Positions 8,232 to 16,908 of a stretch of DNA of 64,000 nt are shown here, piece by piece; the stretch's first letter is position 1; each line of letters starts with the position of its first letter. The notes below the pieces were generated by a model. That model worked only from the letters and a program-made list of their open reading frames with translations. It was not told the origin of the DNA and ran no database searches. Made by a program: the position numbers and the translations under genes. The DNA comes from Actinoplanes palleronii (GTDB taxonomy: Bacteria > Actinomycetota > Actinomycetes > Mycobacteriales > Micromonosporaceae): positions 94,735 through 158,734 of the forward strand of contig NZ_BOMS01000049.1 in the NCBI RefSeq assembly GCF_016862315.1. The letters are read 5' to 3'.

Positions 8232-8638
8232 CCGAGACCGATCTGGAACGGCGCCTGCGGGAGGCGCTGTCCGCCCGGGCCACCACGGTGACGAGCCGGG
8301 ACCTGCGCCCCGCATCGGCGCCGTCCCGGACCGCCGGCCGGAGCACCGCGGCCCGGTGGTCGCTGCCGATCGCCGCCGGCCTCGCCGCGGCGGCGGTGTC
8401 GGTCACGGCGTTCGCCCTGCTCCGGCCGGCGGATCCGACGCCGGCCCCGCCCGCGGCACCGGCTTCGCCGTCGTCGTCTCCGTCGCCGTCGTCACCCGCC
8501 TCGCCGATGCCGCGCTCGACGGAGCCGGAGGCGCCGGAGGTCACCCCGTCCGCGGCGACCCGCACGACGTCGACGGCCGAGCCGACGCCGACCAGGTCCA
8601 CACCGGCGCGGACCACCCTGGCGCCCAGTCCGCGCTGA
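8228..8638 (+). CDS. Probable anti-sigma factor, single-pass membrane protein
   Basis: A 136-aa protein coupled to the ECF sigma gene by a 4-nt overlap. It begins MTETDLERRLREALSARA, a cytoplasmic N-terminus typical of small anti-sigma proteins, followed by one transmembrane helix at residues about 45-62 (LPIAAGLAAAAVSVTAFALL) and an extracytoplasmic tail rich in Pro, Ser and Thr. No zinc-binding HxxxCxxC motif is present, so the assignment rests on position and topology. The tail composition resembles the secreted protein at 7196. Confidence 0.6.
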   Translation: MTETDLERRLREALSARATTVTSRDLRPASAPSRTAGRSTAARWSLPIAAGLAAAAVSVTAFALLRPADPTPAPPAAPASPSSSPSPSSPASPMPRSTEPEAPEVTPSAATRTTSTAEPTPTRSTPARTTLAPSPR

Positions 8639-8645
8639 CCGCGGG

Positions 8646-9740
8646 TCAGGACAGGAAGCTGCCGTACGGGCCGTTGAGGATGCCGTTCTTCTGGGTCTGG
8701 CTGAACGTGCAGTTCGGGTAGCTGTAGAAGGACGCCGACATGCAGGTGCCGTCGGTGGAGGTGGCGTCCGGGAGGCCGAACGCGTGGCCGAGCTCGTGGA
8801 CCATGCCGCCGTACCAGCGGGGCATCGGCTCGGTCTTGCCGGCCGCGCCGTCGGCGTCGTGGCCGCTCAGCAGCACCCAGCCGGGCTGGCCTCCGCCACC
8901 GGACTTGCCGGCTTCCTCGGCGCTGACTTCGGCGACGAAGAGCCAGCGGCTGTCCGGGTTGCTCAGGCCGTACCGTTGCTGAAGTTCGCCCTGCATGTTG
9001 AAGATGACGCAGGCGTACCGGTCACCGTTGGGATCGCAGTTGTTGTTGATGTACCAACTCGTGTCGTGCAGGCCGTCGACCGCCTCCACGACCGGGCTGT
9101 TCAGCGTGAACGTCTTGCCCAGCTGCTGGCGGAAGAAGCTCTGCGCCTCCCGCATGACACCGGCGATCCCGTCGGGGTAGCGCTGGTCGTAGGCCACGTC
9201 GGTGGGCTTGAGCCAGAAGACGCGCACGGTTCGCGCCGGGGGTGTCTGCGGAGTCGAGGACGACGGTGTCGCGGTCGGTGAGGCGGTCGGTGACGTGGTG
9301 GCGGTCGGTGACGTGGTGGCGCCGGTGCAGGTCACGCCGTTGAGCGTGAAACTCGCCGGTACCGGGTTGGCGGTGTTGTTCCACGAGCCGTTGAAGCCGA
9401 ACGACGTGCTGCCGCCGGTGGCCAGGGGCCCGTTCCAGGCGGCGTTGACCGCGGTGACGGCGGTGCCGCTCTGTGTCGTGGTCGCGTTCCACGCCTGGGT
9501 GACGGCCTGCCCGGCGGTGAACGACCAGCGCACGGTCCAGCCGGTCACGGCGTCACCGAGGTTGGTCACCGCGACGGTTGCCGAGAAGCCGCCGGACCAT
9601 TGTGAGCCGATCGTGTACTGCACGCGGCAGCCCGAGGCGGCGGCGTGCGCGGTAGTGGTGACGGTGGCGGCTGTGGTGCCGCCGACGAGGGCGGCCAGGG
9701 TGGCCGCGATGAGCGGGGTGCGGCGTGCTCGGTGGAACAT
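8646..9740 (-). CDS. Secreted metalloprotease with CBM2 carbohydrate-binding domain
   Basis: Exported 364-aa protein. Start ATG 9740 is the second of two adjacent ATGs, with AAGGAGG at good distance. Order: signal peptide (residues about 1-32), CBM2-type module of about 100 aa beginning SGCRVQYTIGSQWSGGF with conserved Trp residues and terminal Cys, a Thr/Ser/Pro linker with TSPTATTSPTASPT, then a catalytic domain with the zinc site MVHELGHAFGLPD. Related actinobacterial proteases pair HExxH zinc sites with cellulose-binding modules. The HELGH motif and a C-terminal Cys pair (CMSAS, NCTF) are visible. Likely degrades extracellular protein on plant or fungal walls. The gene is convergent with the anti-sigma gene. 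Confidence 0.87.
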   Translation of the reverse strand: MFHRARRTPLIAATLAALVGGTTAATVTTTAHAAASGCRVQYTIGSQWSGGFSATVAVTNLGDAVTGWTVRWSFTAGQAVTQAWNATTTQSGTAVTAVNAAWNGPLATGGSTSFGFNGSWNNTANPVPASFTLNGVTCTGATTSPTATTSPTASPTATPSSSTPQTPPARTVRVFWLKPTDVAYDQRYPDGIAGVMREAQSFFRQQLGKTFTLNSPVVEAVDGLHDTSWYINNNCDPNGDRYACVIFNMQGELQQRYGLSNPDSRWLFVAEVSAEEAGKSGGGGQPGWVLLSGHDADGAAGKTEPMPRWYGGMVHELGHAFGLPDATSTDGTCMSASFYSYPNCTFSQTQKNGILNGPYGSFLS

Positions 9741-9851
9741 CATCGCCTCCTTGCGGAAACACGGTCGGATGCCACGGTGGGTGCGCGCCGCCCCCGCGAA
9801 GCGCCAGGGGGCAGCGTCGCGGGCGCGGCGTCGGCAGGCACGCCCACTCAT

Positions 9852-9875
9852 CGCAATCGATGAATGTCGATTGCG
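9852..9875. promoter_or_regulatory. Palindrome in the divergent gap before the protease
   Basis: CGCAATCGA (9852-9860) pairs with TCGATTGCG (9867-9875) around 6 nt. The 269-nt gap between the protease start (9740) and the gene at 10010 holds this palindrome and no other gene that I can support. It may be an operator of the protease promoter. Confidence 0.35.
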
Positions 9876-10009
9876 GGCCACTCTGAACTACGAAAACCTT
9901 TTCGGCAAGGAGGGCGGCGGCAGCATCGCTTCTCCACGGCTCCCGCGATCCGGTTGTATGCCTCTGCTTCGATGGGCTGGCGGCAGACCTTCGGGATAGG
10001 AGTTCGCGC

Positions 10010-10357
10010 ATGGCTGAGAGCGCCTGGCTCAACTTCCACTGCGGGACCGATAAACAGACCCGGCTCGCCACCTTTCACCACAACGGCACCGAGTGGCTGC
10101 TGGCGGAGGTGTCCGCCGAGCCGCTGCCGGAGGGCGGCGCCATGCCCGGGCGGATCGCGATGACCGGGCAATTCGGCCTCGCGCCCGGCTACACCGGCTG
10201 TCCGGGCTGCGCGGCGGTCAACTTCGTGCGCTGCGGGAGCTGCGCCGAGCTGGGGTGCTGGGTCGGCGCCTCGGTCGACTTCACGTGCGGGAACTGCGGA
10301 ATCCAGGGCCCGGTCGTGGGCACCATCGAGTCGCTCGACGCGATGGACGTCGCTTGA
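10010..10357 (+). CDS. Small Cys-rich zinc-ribbon protein
   Basis: A 115-aa protein with two paired cysteine knuckles in the C-terminal half: CPGC followed by FVRCGSCAELGCW, then FTCGNCG. The spacing resembles the zinc-binding C-terminal domain found on TerY-type tellurite-resistance proteins, here without the von Willebrand A domain. The N-terminal half (MAESAWLNFHCGTDKQTRLA) shows no known motif. It sits alone between divergent genes. Function unknown; the metal-binding inference comes from the cysteines only. Confidence 0.6.
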   Translation: MAESAWLNFHCGTDKQTRLATFHHNGTEWLLAEVSAEPLPEGGAMPGRIAMTGQFGLAPGYTGCPGCAAVNFVRCGSCAELGCWVGASVDFTCGNCGIQGPVVGTIESLDAMDVA

Positions 10358-10419
10358 ACTCTGTCGAGCCGACCACGCCTGCACTAGCGCAGACTGGTTT
10401 GCTGTGGAAACCTGTTGGC

Positions 10420-11115
10420 ATGAATACTGAAGCGATGCACGCCGGTGGTGATCCGCGTCAGCTGCTGTCGGAGGTGCGGGCACTTGCCCACCGGGTGCGG
10501 GTCGACCAGCGGATGACGTGGGTGGCGCTGCTGGTGCTGGCGGTGGTGACCCTCGCCGGGATCCCGTTCGACTGGTTCGGCATGCGACTCACCTGTCACG
10601 CCGACGGCAGCTGCGAGTTCGCGCGCCGCGGCGTGTTCTATTACTGGCCGCCGGCGCTGCTGTTGGCTTACGCGACAATCAGTTTTTGGTACGTACGGAC
10701 CGCCCGATCGCGGGGGCTCGGCGCCCGGGTCATGCCCTACGCGATCACCGGCGCCGTGACCACCGTCGTGTTCACCGCGGCCTGGGTGGCGGCGGCGCTG
10801 TACTTCCCGAGCCATCCGGCACCGATCGACCCGCTGCCGTACTGGTGGTTCGTGCTTGACCGGCTGGTCGCGCCGTGGGGCGTGATCGGGGTCGCGCTGC
10901 TGGTGCTGGCCCGGCTGGAACGCAACGTCGCGCTGCTGCTGTTCACCCTGGCCTACCTGGCGCTGGTGCTGCTGGTGCTGCCGATGAACCTCGGCTTCGG
11001 GCCGCCGCACTGGCAGATCCGGGCCGGCCTGGCGGTGCCGCAGCTCATCACGGGGGTGGTGCTGCTGCTGGGCGCGGCCGGGTTCCGGGCAGCCGCCCGC
11101 CGGCAGCACCGGTGA
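10420..11115 (+). CDS. Multi-pass membrane protein
   Basis: A 231-aa integral membrane protein with a short hydrophilic N-terminus and about six transmembrane helices (for example WVALLVLAVVTLAGIPF near 34-50 and LLFTLAYLALVLLVLPMN near 173-190). I do not recognise the family. The start ATG 10420 gives MNTEAMHAGGDPRQLL. The stop overlaps the start of the winged-helix regulator at 11112 (GTGA), a frequent layout in actinobacteria where a regulator is coupled to the membrane protein it controls. Confidence 0.75.
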   Translation: MNTEAMHAGGDPRQLLSEVRALAHRVRVDQRMTWVALLVLAVVTLAGIPFDWFGMRLTCHADGSCEFARRGVFYYWPPALLLAYATISFWYVRTARSRGLGARVMPYAITGAVTTVVFTAAWVAAALYFPSHPAPIDPLPYWWFVLDRLVAPWGVIGVALLVLARLERNVALLLFTLAYLALVLLVLPMNLGFGPPHWQIRAGLAVPQLITGVVLLLGAAGFRAAARRQHR

Positions 11116-11468
11116 CAGCCGTGACCGGCACCCCGGAGCCGGACGCCGCGCACCCGGCGCACGGCCTGGACGAGGTGGTGCACCAGCGCGTACGCCTGGG
11201 GATCCTGACCATCACGCACGAGGCGCGCCGGGTCGAGTTCGGCTACCTGCGCACCCAGCTGCAGCTGACCGCCGGCAACCTCTCCAAGCACCTGAGCGTC
11301 CTGGAACAGGCCGGGCTGATCGAGGTGGAGAAGGGTTACGAGGGCCGGCGCGGCCGCACCTGGCTCACCCTGACCGCGGCCGGCACCACCGCGCTCACCG
11401 ACGAGATCCGCCGGCTCAAACAGCTCATCGCCCGCGTGGAGACCACCGACAACCCGGAGGACCGATGA
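11112..11468 (+). CDS. Winged-helix regulator (MarR/ArsR-like, HTH_34 type)
   Basis: A 118-aa DNA-binding protein. Its pattern LDEVVHQRVRLGILTITHEA leads into the helix-turn-helix LQLTAGNLSKHLSVLEQAGL and the wing VEKGYEGRRGRTWLTLTAAG. This is the small PaaX/HTH_34-like winged-helix type that often regulates its operon partners. It starts at GTG 11112 overlapping the previous stop and overlaps the following hydrolase by 4 nt (ATGA), so all three genes from 10420 are translationally coupled. Confidence 0.85.
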   Translation: MTAVTGTPEPDAAHPAHGLDEVVHQRVRLGILTITHEARRVEFGYLRTQLQLTAGNLSKHLSVLEQAGLIEVEKGYEGRRGRTWLTLTAAGTTALTDEIRRLKQLIARVETTDNPEDR

Positions 11469-12586
11469 CCACCGCACTGACCCGTCGACACCTGCTGACC
11501 ACGGCACTCGCAGCCGGGGTCGCCCTACCCCTCGGTGCCGGCCGGGCCGCGGCGGCACCGGCGCGACTGACCCTGCCCGCACCCACCGGGCCGCACCCGG
11601 TCGGCACGGTGTCGATGCACCTCGGCGACAGAAGACGGCCGGGGCGCGAGATGATGGCCAGCTTCTGGTATCCGGCGCGGGACGTCAGGCGTCATCCGGT
11701 GGCGCCGTGGCTGGCCGCCGCGCCACTGCGGGAGCTGCTCGCCGCGAACGGGCTCGACCCCGACGTCGCGTCGCCGCTCACCGCCGGGCACGAGGGCGCC
11801 GCGGTGCTGCCGGGCGGGCCGCGACCGGTGGTGGTGTTCTCGCACGGCTCCAACGGCCACCGGTCCGAGACCACCATCGTGGTGCAGGAACTCGCCAGTC
11901 ACGGCTACGTGGTGGTCACGGTGGATCATCCGGACGACTCGTTCAGCGAGTTCCCCGACGGGCGGGTCACCGTGCCCAGCGAGGACGACAACGGCACTCC
12001 TTGGGATCATGCTCACGACGTACGAAATCTGCTTGATCGGATCGCGGACCTGGCCGGCGGCCGCAACCCGGACCTTCAGCGGCGGCCGCTCCCGGCGAAC
12101 CTGGCGGGAGCGCTGGACCTGCACCGGATCGGCATGTTCGGCTGGTCGAAGGGTGCGACCGCGACCGCGCTGGTGATGAACACCGATCGGCGGGTGCGGG
12201 CCGGGCTCAGCTTCGACGGCCCGATGCTGTCCCAGCCGCGACCTGCCGCGATCGACCGGCCGTTCATGCTGATGACCGCCGAGTTCACGCCCTGCGCCGA
12301 GGAGTCCGGGGTCGCCGAGCTCTGGCCGCTGCTGCACGGGTGGCGGCGCCAGGTGCACGCGGAGGGCGCCGACCACGGGTCGTTCTGCGACAGCGCGTGG
12401 CTGCTCCCCCAACTGGCGGCGCGCGCCGACGCGCCTCTGGACCCGGCCCAGGCGGTACGGATCCAGCAGGCGTATCCGCTGGCGTTCTTCGACCGGCACC
12501 TGCGCGGGCAGCGGCAGGGGCTGCTCGACGGCCCGCATCCGGACTTCCCGGAGATGCAGTTCGTCTCGTCGGTCGCCTGCCCCTGA
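11465..12586 (+). CDS. Exported alpha/beta hydrolase (PAF-acetylhydrolase-like)
   Basis: A 373-aa hydrolase with a twin-arginine-like leader (LTRRHLLTTALAAGVALPL). The oxyanion strand VVVFSHGSNGHRSE precedes the nucleophile elbow GWSKGAT (G-x-S-x-G), and a late GADHGSFCD supplies a histidine. The fold and order fit the platelet-activating-factor acetylhydrolase group, which cleaves short-chain esters or lipids. It is the third gene of the coupled set from 10420. Natural substrate unknown. Confidence 0.85.
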   Translation: MTTALTRRHLLTTALAAGVALPLGAGRAAAAPARLTLPAPTGPHPVGTVSMHLGDRRRPGREMMASFWYPARDVRRHPVAPWLAAAPLRELLAANGLDPDVASPLTAGHEGAAVLPGGPRPVVVFSHGSNGHRSETTIVVQELASHGYVVVTVDHPDDSFSEFPDGRVTVPSEDDNGTPWDHAHDVRNLLDRIADLAGGRNPDLQRRPLPANLAGALDLHRIGMFGWSKGATATALVMNTDRRVRAGLSFDGPMLSQPRPAAIDRPFMLMTAEFTPCAEESGVAELWPLLHGWRRQVHAEGADHGSFCDSAWLLPQLAARADAPLDPAQAVRIQQAYPLAFFDRHLRGQRQGLLDGPHPDFPEMQFVSSVACP

Positions 12587-12591
12587 CCGGG

Positions 12592-12987
12592 TCAGCCGCT
12601 GATGGTGTGCACGTCCGGGCCGGCCGCGTCACTTCCTTTGTCGAACCACCCGTCGCTCCACTCGGGGTGCGCGCCCAGGACGACAGTGGTGCCCCCGACG
12701 GTCTGCCCGAAAACGAATATCGACTGGGGAAGCCAGCCGTCCTCCGAGCCGATCAACCGCATGCGGATCTTGAAGAATGGATCATCCGAATCGAGGTTCT
12801 CCTTGGAGACGTCGAACTGATACTGGTCCGTCCGCCCTCTCTCCCTCTCGTTGTGCGGAAGGTTGGGAAAGTCCAGCTCGACGTGGTCGCCCGGCCGCTC
12901 GATCTCCAACACGAAGTCGGCGTCCGTGCCGGCATCCGATTCGTCCTTGGTCGTGTGAATAACGGTGATACCGCTGAGAAGAGGCAC
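12592..12987 (-). CDS. PLAT/LH2-like small protein
   Basis: A 131-aa beta-rich protein with features of a PLAT/LH2 domain: a first strand TVIHTTKDESDAGTDADFVL, then DQYQFDVSKENL, IRMRLIGSEDGWLPQ and FVFG. PLAT domains bind lipids or proteins. There is no evident signal peptide. The base composition is lower in GC than neighbouring genes and codon use is more relaxed (for example ACT, AAA, GAT), suggesting recent acquisition. It stands alone, convergent with the hydrolase. Function unknown. Confidence 0.65.
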   Translation of the reverse strand: MPLLSGITVIHTTKDESDAGTDADFVLEIERPGDHVELDFPNLPHNERERGRTDQYQFDVSKENLDSDDPFFKIRMRLIGSEDGWLPQSIFVFGQTVGGTTVVLGAHPEWSDGWFDKGSDAAGPDVHTISG

Positions 12988-13041
12988 CTTTCCTCCTTGT
13001 TCGTTCCGGAAGAATGCTGGGTGTTCGATCGAGGCCCCCGG

Positions 13042-13125
13042 GTCAGCCGCGGGCGAGCCAGGTGAAGGTCATGGTGGTCGCGTCGGTCGGTGCCACCGTC
13101 AGAAAAGGCCCGCCGGACTCCGGGC
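13042..13125 (-). pseudogene. Possible 3' remnant of a lost gene
   Basis: A 27-codon open stretch ends in TVAPTDATTMTFTWLARG and a stop, with almost all third positions G or C, but it begins right after an in-frame stop and has no start codon signal. It looks like the C-terminal tail of a decayed gene. No family is recognised. Confidence 0.25.
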
Positions 13126-13229
13126 GTCAAACATCTGGCCCTGATCTGACATACCGCGGCCGGGTATGAGACAGGCCACACCGGTACGCCGGCCGGATTA
13201 ACCCGGGCCGCCGGTGATTTGTTCGTGAT

Positions 13230-14333
13230 GTGACTATCGACGTGGATCCCGCGCCCCTGTTCACCCCGTACACCCTCGGTGGTGTCGACCTGGCCAACCG
13301 CTTCGTGATGGCGCCGATGACCCGGCAGTTCTCGCCCGGCGGGGTTCCCGGCGCCGACGTGGCGGCCTACTACGCGCGCCGGGCACCGCACGTCGGGCTG
13401 ATCGTCACCGAGGGCACCTACGTGGACCATCCGTCGGCCGGGTCCAGCGATCGGGTGCCGCGGTTCTACGGTGCGGACGCCCTCGAAGGCTGGCGCGCCG
13501 TCACGCAGGCGGTGCACGCTGCCGGTGGGCGGATCGTCCCGCAGCTGTGGCACCTCGGCGCCACCCGGGCCGCGGGCGCGCCGCCGCACCCCGACGCGCC
13601 GGTGCTGAGCCCGTCCGGGCGGCGAGCCGACGGCACCGTCGTCGGTGAGCCCGCGACGCCCGACGACCTGGACGCGGTGGTGGCCTCGTTCGCGCGGGCG
13701 GCCCGCGACGCCCAGCTCGCCGGGTTCGACGGCGTGGAGATCCACGGGGCGCACGGCTACCTGCTGGACCAGTTCCTCTGGTCGGGGATGAACAGCCGCG
13801 GTGACCGGCACGGCGGGAGCCCGGCCAACCGGGCCCGGCTGGGCGCCGAGGTGGTGGCCGCGATCCGGGCGAGCGTCGGGCCGGACTTCCCGGTGCTCTT
13901 CCGGTTCTCGCAGTGGAAGGGCGCCGACTTCGACGCCCGGATCGCACAGACGCCCGGCGAGCTGGAGCAGCTGCTCGCCCCGCTGGTGGACGCCGGGATC
14001 ACCGGCCTGCACGTGTCGACGCGGCGGTACTGGCTGCCGGCCTTCGCGGACTCGTCGCTGACCCTGGCCGGCTGGACGAAGAAGGTCACCGGGCTGCCGG
14101 TCGTCGCGATCGGCTCGGTCGGCGTGGCGCAGGCCTTCCGCGGCGAGAGCGAGGAGCCGGCCTCGACGCTGAGTGTCGCGCCGCTGCTGGAGCTCTTCGA
14201 ACGCGGTGAGTTCGACCTGGTCGCGCTGGGCCGTGCCCTGCTCTCCGAGCCGGCCTGGCCGACCAAGCTGCGCGAGGGCCGGCTGGCCGAGATCCGCCCC
14301 TACGACAAGGCCGACGAGAGCCGGCTCAACTGA
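13230..14333 (+). CDS. Old Yellow Enzyme family NADH:flavin oxidoreductase
   Basis: FMN-dependent ene-reductase-type enzyme of 367 aa, a TIM barrel. It starts at GTG 13230 (TIDVDPAPLFTPYTLGG). Family marks in order: NRFVMAPMTRQFSPGGVP (residues about 23-40), PQLWHLGA, FDGVEIHGAHGYLLDQFLW with the active-site HGAHGYL run, the NSRGDRHGGS phosphate-binding region and the closing VALGRALLSEP. Reduces activated alkenes with NAD(P)H; substrate unknown. A strong terminator follows. Confidence 0.92.
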   Translation: MTIDVDPAPLFTPYTLGGVDLANRFVMAPMTRQFSPGGVPGADVAAYYARRAPHVGLIVTEGTYVDHPSAGSSDRVPRFYGADALEGWRAVTQAVHAAGGRIVPQLWHLGATRAAGAPPHPDAPVLSPSGRRADGTVVGEPATPDDLDAVVASFARAARDAQLAGFDGVEIHGAHGYLLDQFLWSGMNSRGDRHGGSPANRARLGAEVVAAIRASVGPDFPVLFRFSQWKGADFDARIAQTPGELEQLLAPLVDAGITGLHVSTRRYWLPAFADSSLTLAGWTKKVTGLPVVAIGSVGVAQAFRGESEEPASTLSVAPLLELFERGEFDLVALGRALLSEPAWPTKLREGRLAEIRPYDKADESRLN

Positions 14334-14338
14334 ACCCT

Positions 14339-14382
14339 CGTCGACGCCGGGCGGCCCGAAATCACGGTGCCCGGCGTCGACG
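14339..14382 (+). terminator. Factor-independent terminator-like hairpin after the OYE gene
   Basis: A perfect 14-bp stem, CGTCGACGCCGGGC (14339-14352) with its complement at 14369-14382, around a 16-nt loop, starting 6 nt after the OYE stop. There is no T-run, which is common for actinobacterial terminators. Confidence 0.7.
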
Positions 14383-14433
14383 CGGCGCGGTCAGCCGACC
14401 TGCTTTGCTGGGACGAGGGCCGGACCAGCGATT

Positions 14434-15888
14434 ATGGTGACGAAAATGTCAGACAACAGGATCGGGCTGCGCGGCGACCGGGGCGCGGTCCTCGGCGCGA
14501 TGATGCTGGCCACCGGGCTCATCGCGATCGACTCGACGATCATCGCGACCGCCGTGCCGTCGGTGGTCGCCGACATCGGCGGGTTCCACGAGTTCCCCTG
14601 GCTCTTCTCGATCTACCTGCTCGCCCAGGCCGTGTCGGTGCCGGTCTACGGCAAGCTCAACGACATGTTCGGCCGCAAGCCGGTCATCCTGTTCGGGATC
14701 GCGCTGTTCCTGCTCGGGTCGATCTTCTGCGGACTGGCCTGGAACATCTGGGTGCTCATCGCGTTCCGCGTCGTGCAGGGCCTGGGCGCCGGCGCGATCC
14801 AGCCCACCACGATCACGATCGTCGGCGACCTCTACTCGATGGAGGAGCGGTCCAAGGTCCAGGGCTACGTGGCGAGCGTCTGGGGCATCTCCTCGGTCGT
14901 CGGCCCCACCCTGGGCGGCGTGTTCAGCGAGTACGTCAGCTGGCGCTGGATCTTCTTCGTCAACGTGCCGCTCTGCCTGCTCGCCGCCTGGATGATCATG
15001 CGGAAGTTCCACGAGAAGCCGGACCGCGCCCGCCCGGTGATCGACTACACCGGCGCGGCCCTGCTCACCGGCGGGTTGACGCTGCTCATCCTCGGCGTCC
15101 TGGAGGGCGGGCAGGCCTGGGGCTGGGCGTCACCGGCCGGCGTCACGATCCTCGGCACCGGAACCGTTCTCCTGGTCGCGTTCGGGTTCGTGGAGCGCAC
15201 GGCGGCCCAGCCGGTCCTGCCGCTCTGGATGTTCCGGCGCCGGCTGCTGGTGACCAGCGGGCAGCTCGCCGTCGGGGTGGGCGCCATCCTGATGGGGCTC
15301 AGTTCGTACGTGCCGACCTACGCCCAGCAGGTCCTCGGGGCCGGGCCGCTCGTCGCCGGGCTGGCCCTGGCCGCGCTGACCCTGGGCTGGCCGATCTCGG
15401 CGAGCCAGGCCGGCCGGGTCTACCTGCGCTTCGGGTTCCGGACCTGCGCGCTGATCGGCACCACGCTGGTGCTGCTCGGGTCGTCGCTGCTGCTCCTGCT
15501 CGGACGGCACTCCGGCGTGCTGGAGGTGGCGGCGTTCTGCCTGATCATCGGCTTGGGCATGGGACTCACGGCGGCGCCCACCCTGATCGCGGCGCAGTCC
15601 AGCGTCGGCTGGGCGGAGCGGGGCGTGGTCACGGCGAACAACATCTTCCTGCGGTCGCTGGGCAGCGCCCTGGGTGTGGCGGTGTTCGGCGCGGTCGCCA
15701 ACGCGGTGCTGGGGTCGGGCGAGGTCACCGCGGCGGGCCTCACCACGGCCGTACACCGGATCTTCCTCGGCATCGTGCTCGTCGCCGCCGTGATGGTGGT
15801 GCTGGCGGCGCTGCTGCCCGCGGTGTCCCGCGCGGACGACCGGTCGGGCCGGCGCCGGCCGTCAGACCTTGGCGCTGATACCCCCTAG
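14434..15888 (+). CDS. MFS multidrug exporter, DHA2 (14-TM) family
   Basis: Proton-driven drug efflux protein of about 484 aa with 14 predicted membrane helices. Family motifs: DSTIIATAVPSVVADIGG in helix 1, the loop motif GKLNDMFGRKP, RVVQGLGAGAIQPTT in helix 4 and the antiporter motif GPTLGGVFSEYVSWRW in helix 5. ATG 14434 and ATG 14446 are both possible starts. The stop codon lies inside the CsoR-like operator of the next gene. It could contribute to efflux of toxic products but is about 6 kb outside the biosynthetic cluster. Confidence 0.9.
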   Translation: MVTKMSDNRIGLRGDRGAVLGAMMLATGLIAIDSTIIATAVPSVVADIGGFHEFPWLFSIYLLAQAVSVPVYGKLNDMFGRKPVILFGIALFLLGSIFCGLAWNIWVLIAFRVVQGLGAGAIQPTTITIVGDLYSMEERSKVQGYVASVWGISSVVGPTLGGVFSEYVSWRWIFFVNVPLCLLAAWMIMRKFHEKPDRARPVIDYTGAALLTGGLTLLILGVLEGGQAWGWASPAGVTILGTGTVLLVAFGFVERTAAQPVLPLWMFRRRLLVTSGQLAVGVGAILMGLSSYVPTYAQQVLGAGPLVAGLALAALTLGWPISASQAGRVYLRFGFRTCALIGTTLVLLGSSLLLLLGRHSGVLEVAAFCLIIGLGMGLTAAPTLIAAQSSVGWAERGVVTANNIFLRSLGSALGVAVFGAVANAVLGSGEVTAAGLTTAVHRIFLGIVLVAAVMVVLAALLPAVSRADDRSGRRRPSDLGADTP

Positions 15889-15894
15889 GGGTAT
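15878..15894. promoter_or_regulatory. CsoR-like copper operator
   Basis: ATACCCCCTAGGGGTAT is a near-palindrome matching the TACCC-N-GGGTA pattern known for copper-sensing CsoR repressors of actinobacteria. It overlaps the last codons of the MFS gene and ends 9 bp before the ATG of the DUF4396 gene, so it would sit on that promoter. Confidence 0.7.
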
Positions 15895-15903
15895 GGTGGG
15901 CGC

Positions 15904-16377
15904 ATGAGCGTCGATCCGCACCAGACACATCCGACAGCCACGTGGGGCATGGCAGCCTCGGCGACGGTGCACTGCCTGACCGGCTGCGCCATCGGCGAGG
16001 TGCTGGGCATGGTGATCGGCACGGCCGCGGGCCTGCACAACACCGCCACCGTCGTACTGTCGATCTTTTTGGCCTTTGTGTTCGGTTATGCCCTGACCAT
16101 GCGCGGGGTGTTGCGTGCCGGCGTCGATGTCCGGACCGCGCTGAAGGTGGCGCTGGCCGCGGACACCGTCTCCATCGCGATCATGGAGTTGCTGGACAAC
16201 GCGGTCATCGTGGCCGTGCCGGGCGCGATGGACGCCGGGCTCACCAGCACGCTGTTCTGGGCGTCGCTGGCCGGTTCGCTGGTCGTGGCGTTCCTGCTGA
16301 CCACCCCGGTCAACCGCTGGATGATCTCGCGCGGCAAGGGTCACGCCGTGGTGCACCAGTACCACCACGCGCACTGA
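15904..16377 (+). CDS. DUF4396 membrane protein
   Basis: A 157-aa integral membrane protein with four helices and the DUF4396 signature near the N-terminus: ASATVHCLTGCAIGEVLGM, with conserved His and Cys in the first helix. C-terminus His-rich (VVHQYHHAH). DUF4396 proteins are often found beside heavy-metal transport genes; together with the CsoR-like operator immediately upstream this suggests a role in copper handling. Function otherwise unproven. Confidence 0.85.
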   Translation: MSVDPHQTHPTATWGMAASATVHCLTGCAIGEVLGMVIGTAAGLHNTATVVLSIFLAFVFGYALTMRGVLRAGVDVRTALKVALAADTVSIAIMELLDNAVIVAVPGAMDAGLTSTLFWASLAGSLVVAFLLTTPVNRWMISRGKGHAVVHQYHHAH

Positions 16378-16389
16378 CCGGACGGGCCG

Positions 16390-16800
16390 TCAGACAGCGG
16401 CCCGGATCGCAACGGCGGTGACCGGTGCGGGCATCAACGCCCACACCGTCTTGCCGGCCTCACCGGATCGGGTGCCCCACGCCAGCGCCATCGCGTCGAT
16501 CAGGAGCAGGCCCCGGCCGCCGGCCTGCCGGGCGCCGGGATGCCGCACCTGCGGCGCGCCGACCGCGGTGTCGGCGACCTCGACGAGGACACCGGCCGCG
16601 GTGAGGGAGAGCGTGAGCTCCCCGCCGCCGCCGGTGTGCTGGCCCACGTTCTGCACCAGCTCGCTGACCGCGATCAGCACGTCGTCGCGCCACGCGTCGT
16701 CGGATCCGGCCTCGACGTGCTCCGCGAGGGCCGCCCCGGCCATGCGTCGCAGCGGTGACGCCGGGTCGTCGCGCCCGAAAACCGCGCACAGAATGATCAC
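16390..16800 (-). CDS. HATPase-domain anti-sigma-type kinase
   Basis: A 136-aa ATP-binding protein of the SpoIIAB/RsbW-like group widely multiplied in filamentous actinobacteria. The N-box is seen in VSELVQNVGQHTGGGG and the G boxes in VEVADTAVGAPQV and GGRGLLLIDAMALAWGT. Start GTG 16800 is chosen because GGGGGAGGA lies 6 nt before it; this trims an N-terminal extension. Likely partner: an anti-anti-sigma or sigma factor elsewhere. Confidence 0.85.
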   Translation of the reverse strand: MIILCAVFGRDDPASPLRRMAGAALAEHVEAGSDDAWRDDVLIAVSELVQNVGQHTGGGGELTLSLTAAGVLVEVADTAVGAPQVRHPGARQAGGRGLLLIDAMALAWGTRSGEAGKTVWALMPAPVTAVAIRAAV

Positions 16801-16864
16801 CGACAGTCCTCCCCCGTGCCGTGCACCTGACGTCAACGCTAACGACTGACCGCACGCACGGGAA

Positions 16865-16896
16865 AGCCGGAGTGGAGCAACCGCTCCACTCCGGCT
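16865..16896 (-). terminator. Terminator of the SRPBCC gene
   Basis: A perfect 14-bp stem (AGCCGGAGTGGAGC at 16865-16878 and its complement at 16883-16896) with a 4-nt loop lies 12 nt beyond the SRPBCC stop. On the minus strand it is followed by TTTCCC. Confidence 0.8.
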
Positions 16897-16908
16897 CCGC
16901 ATCGTGGG

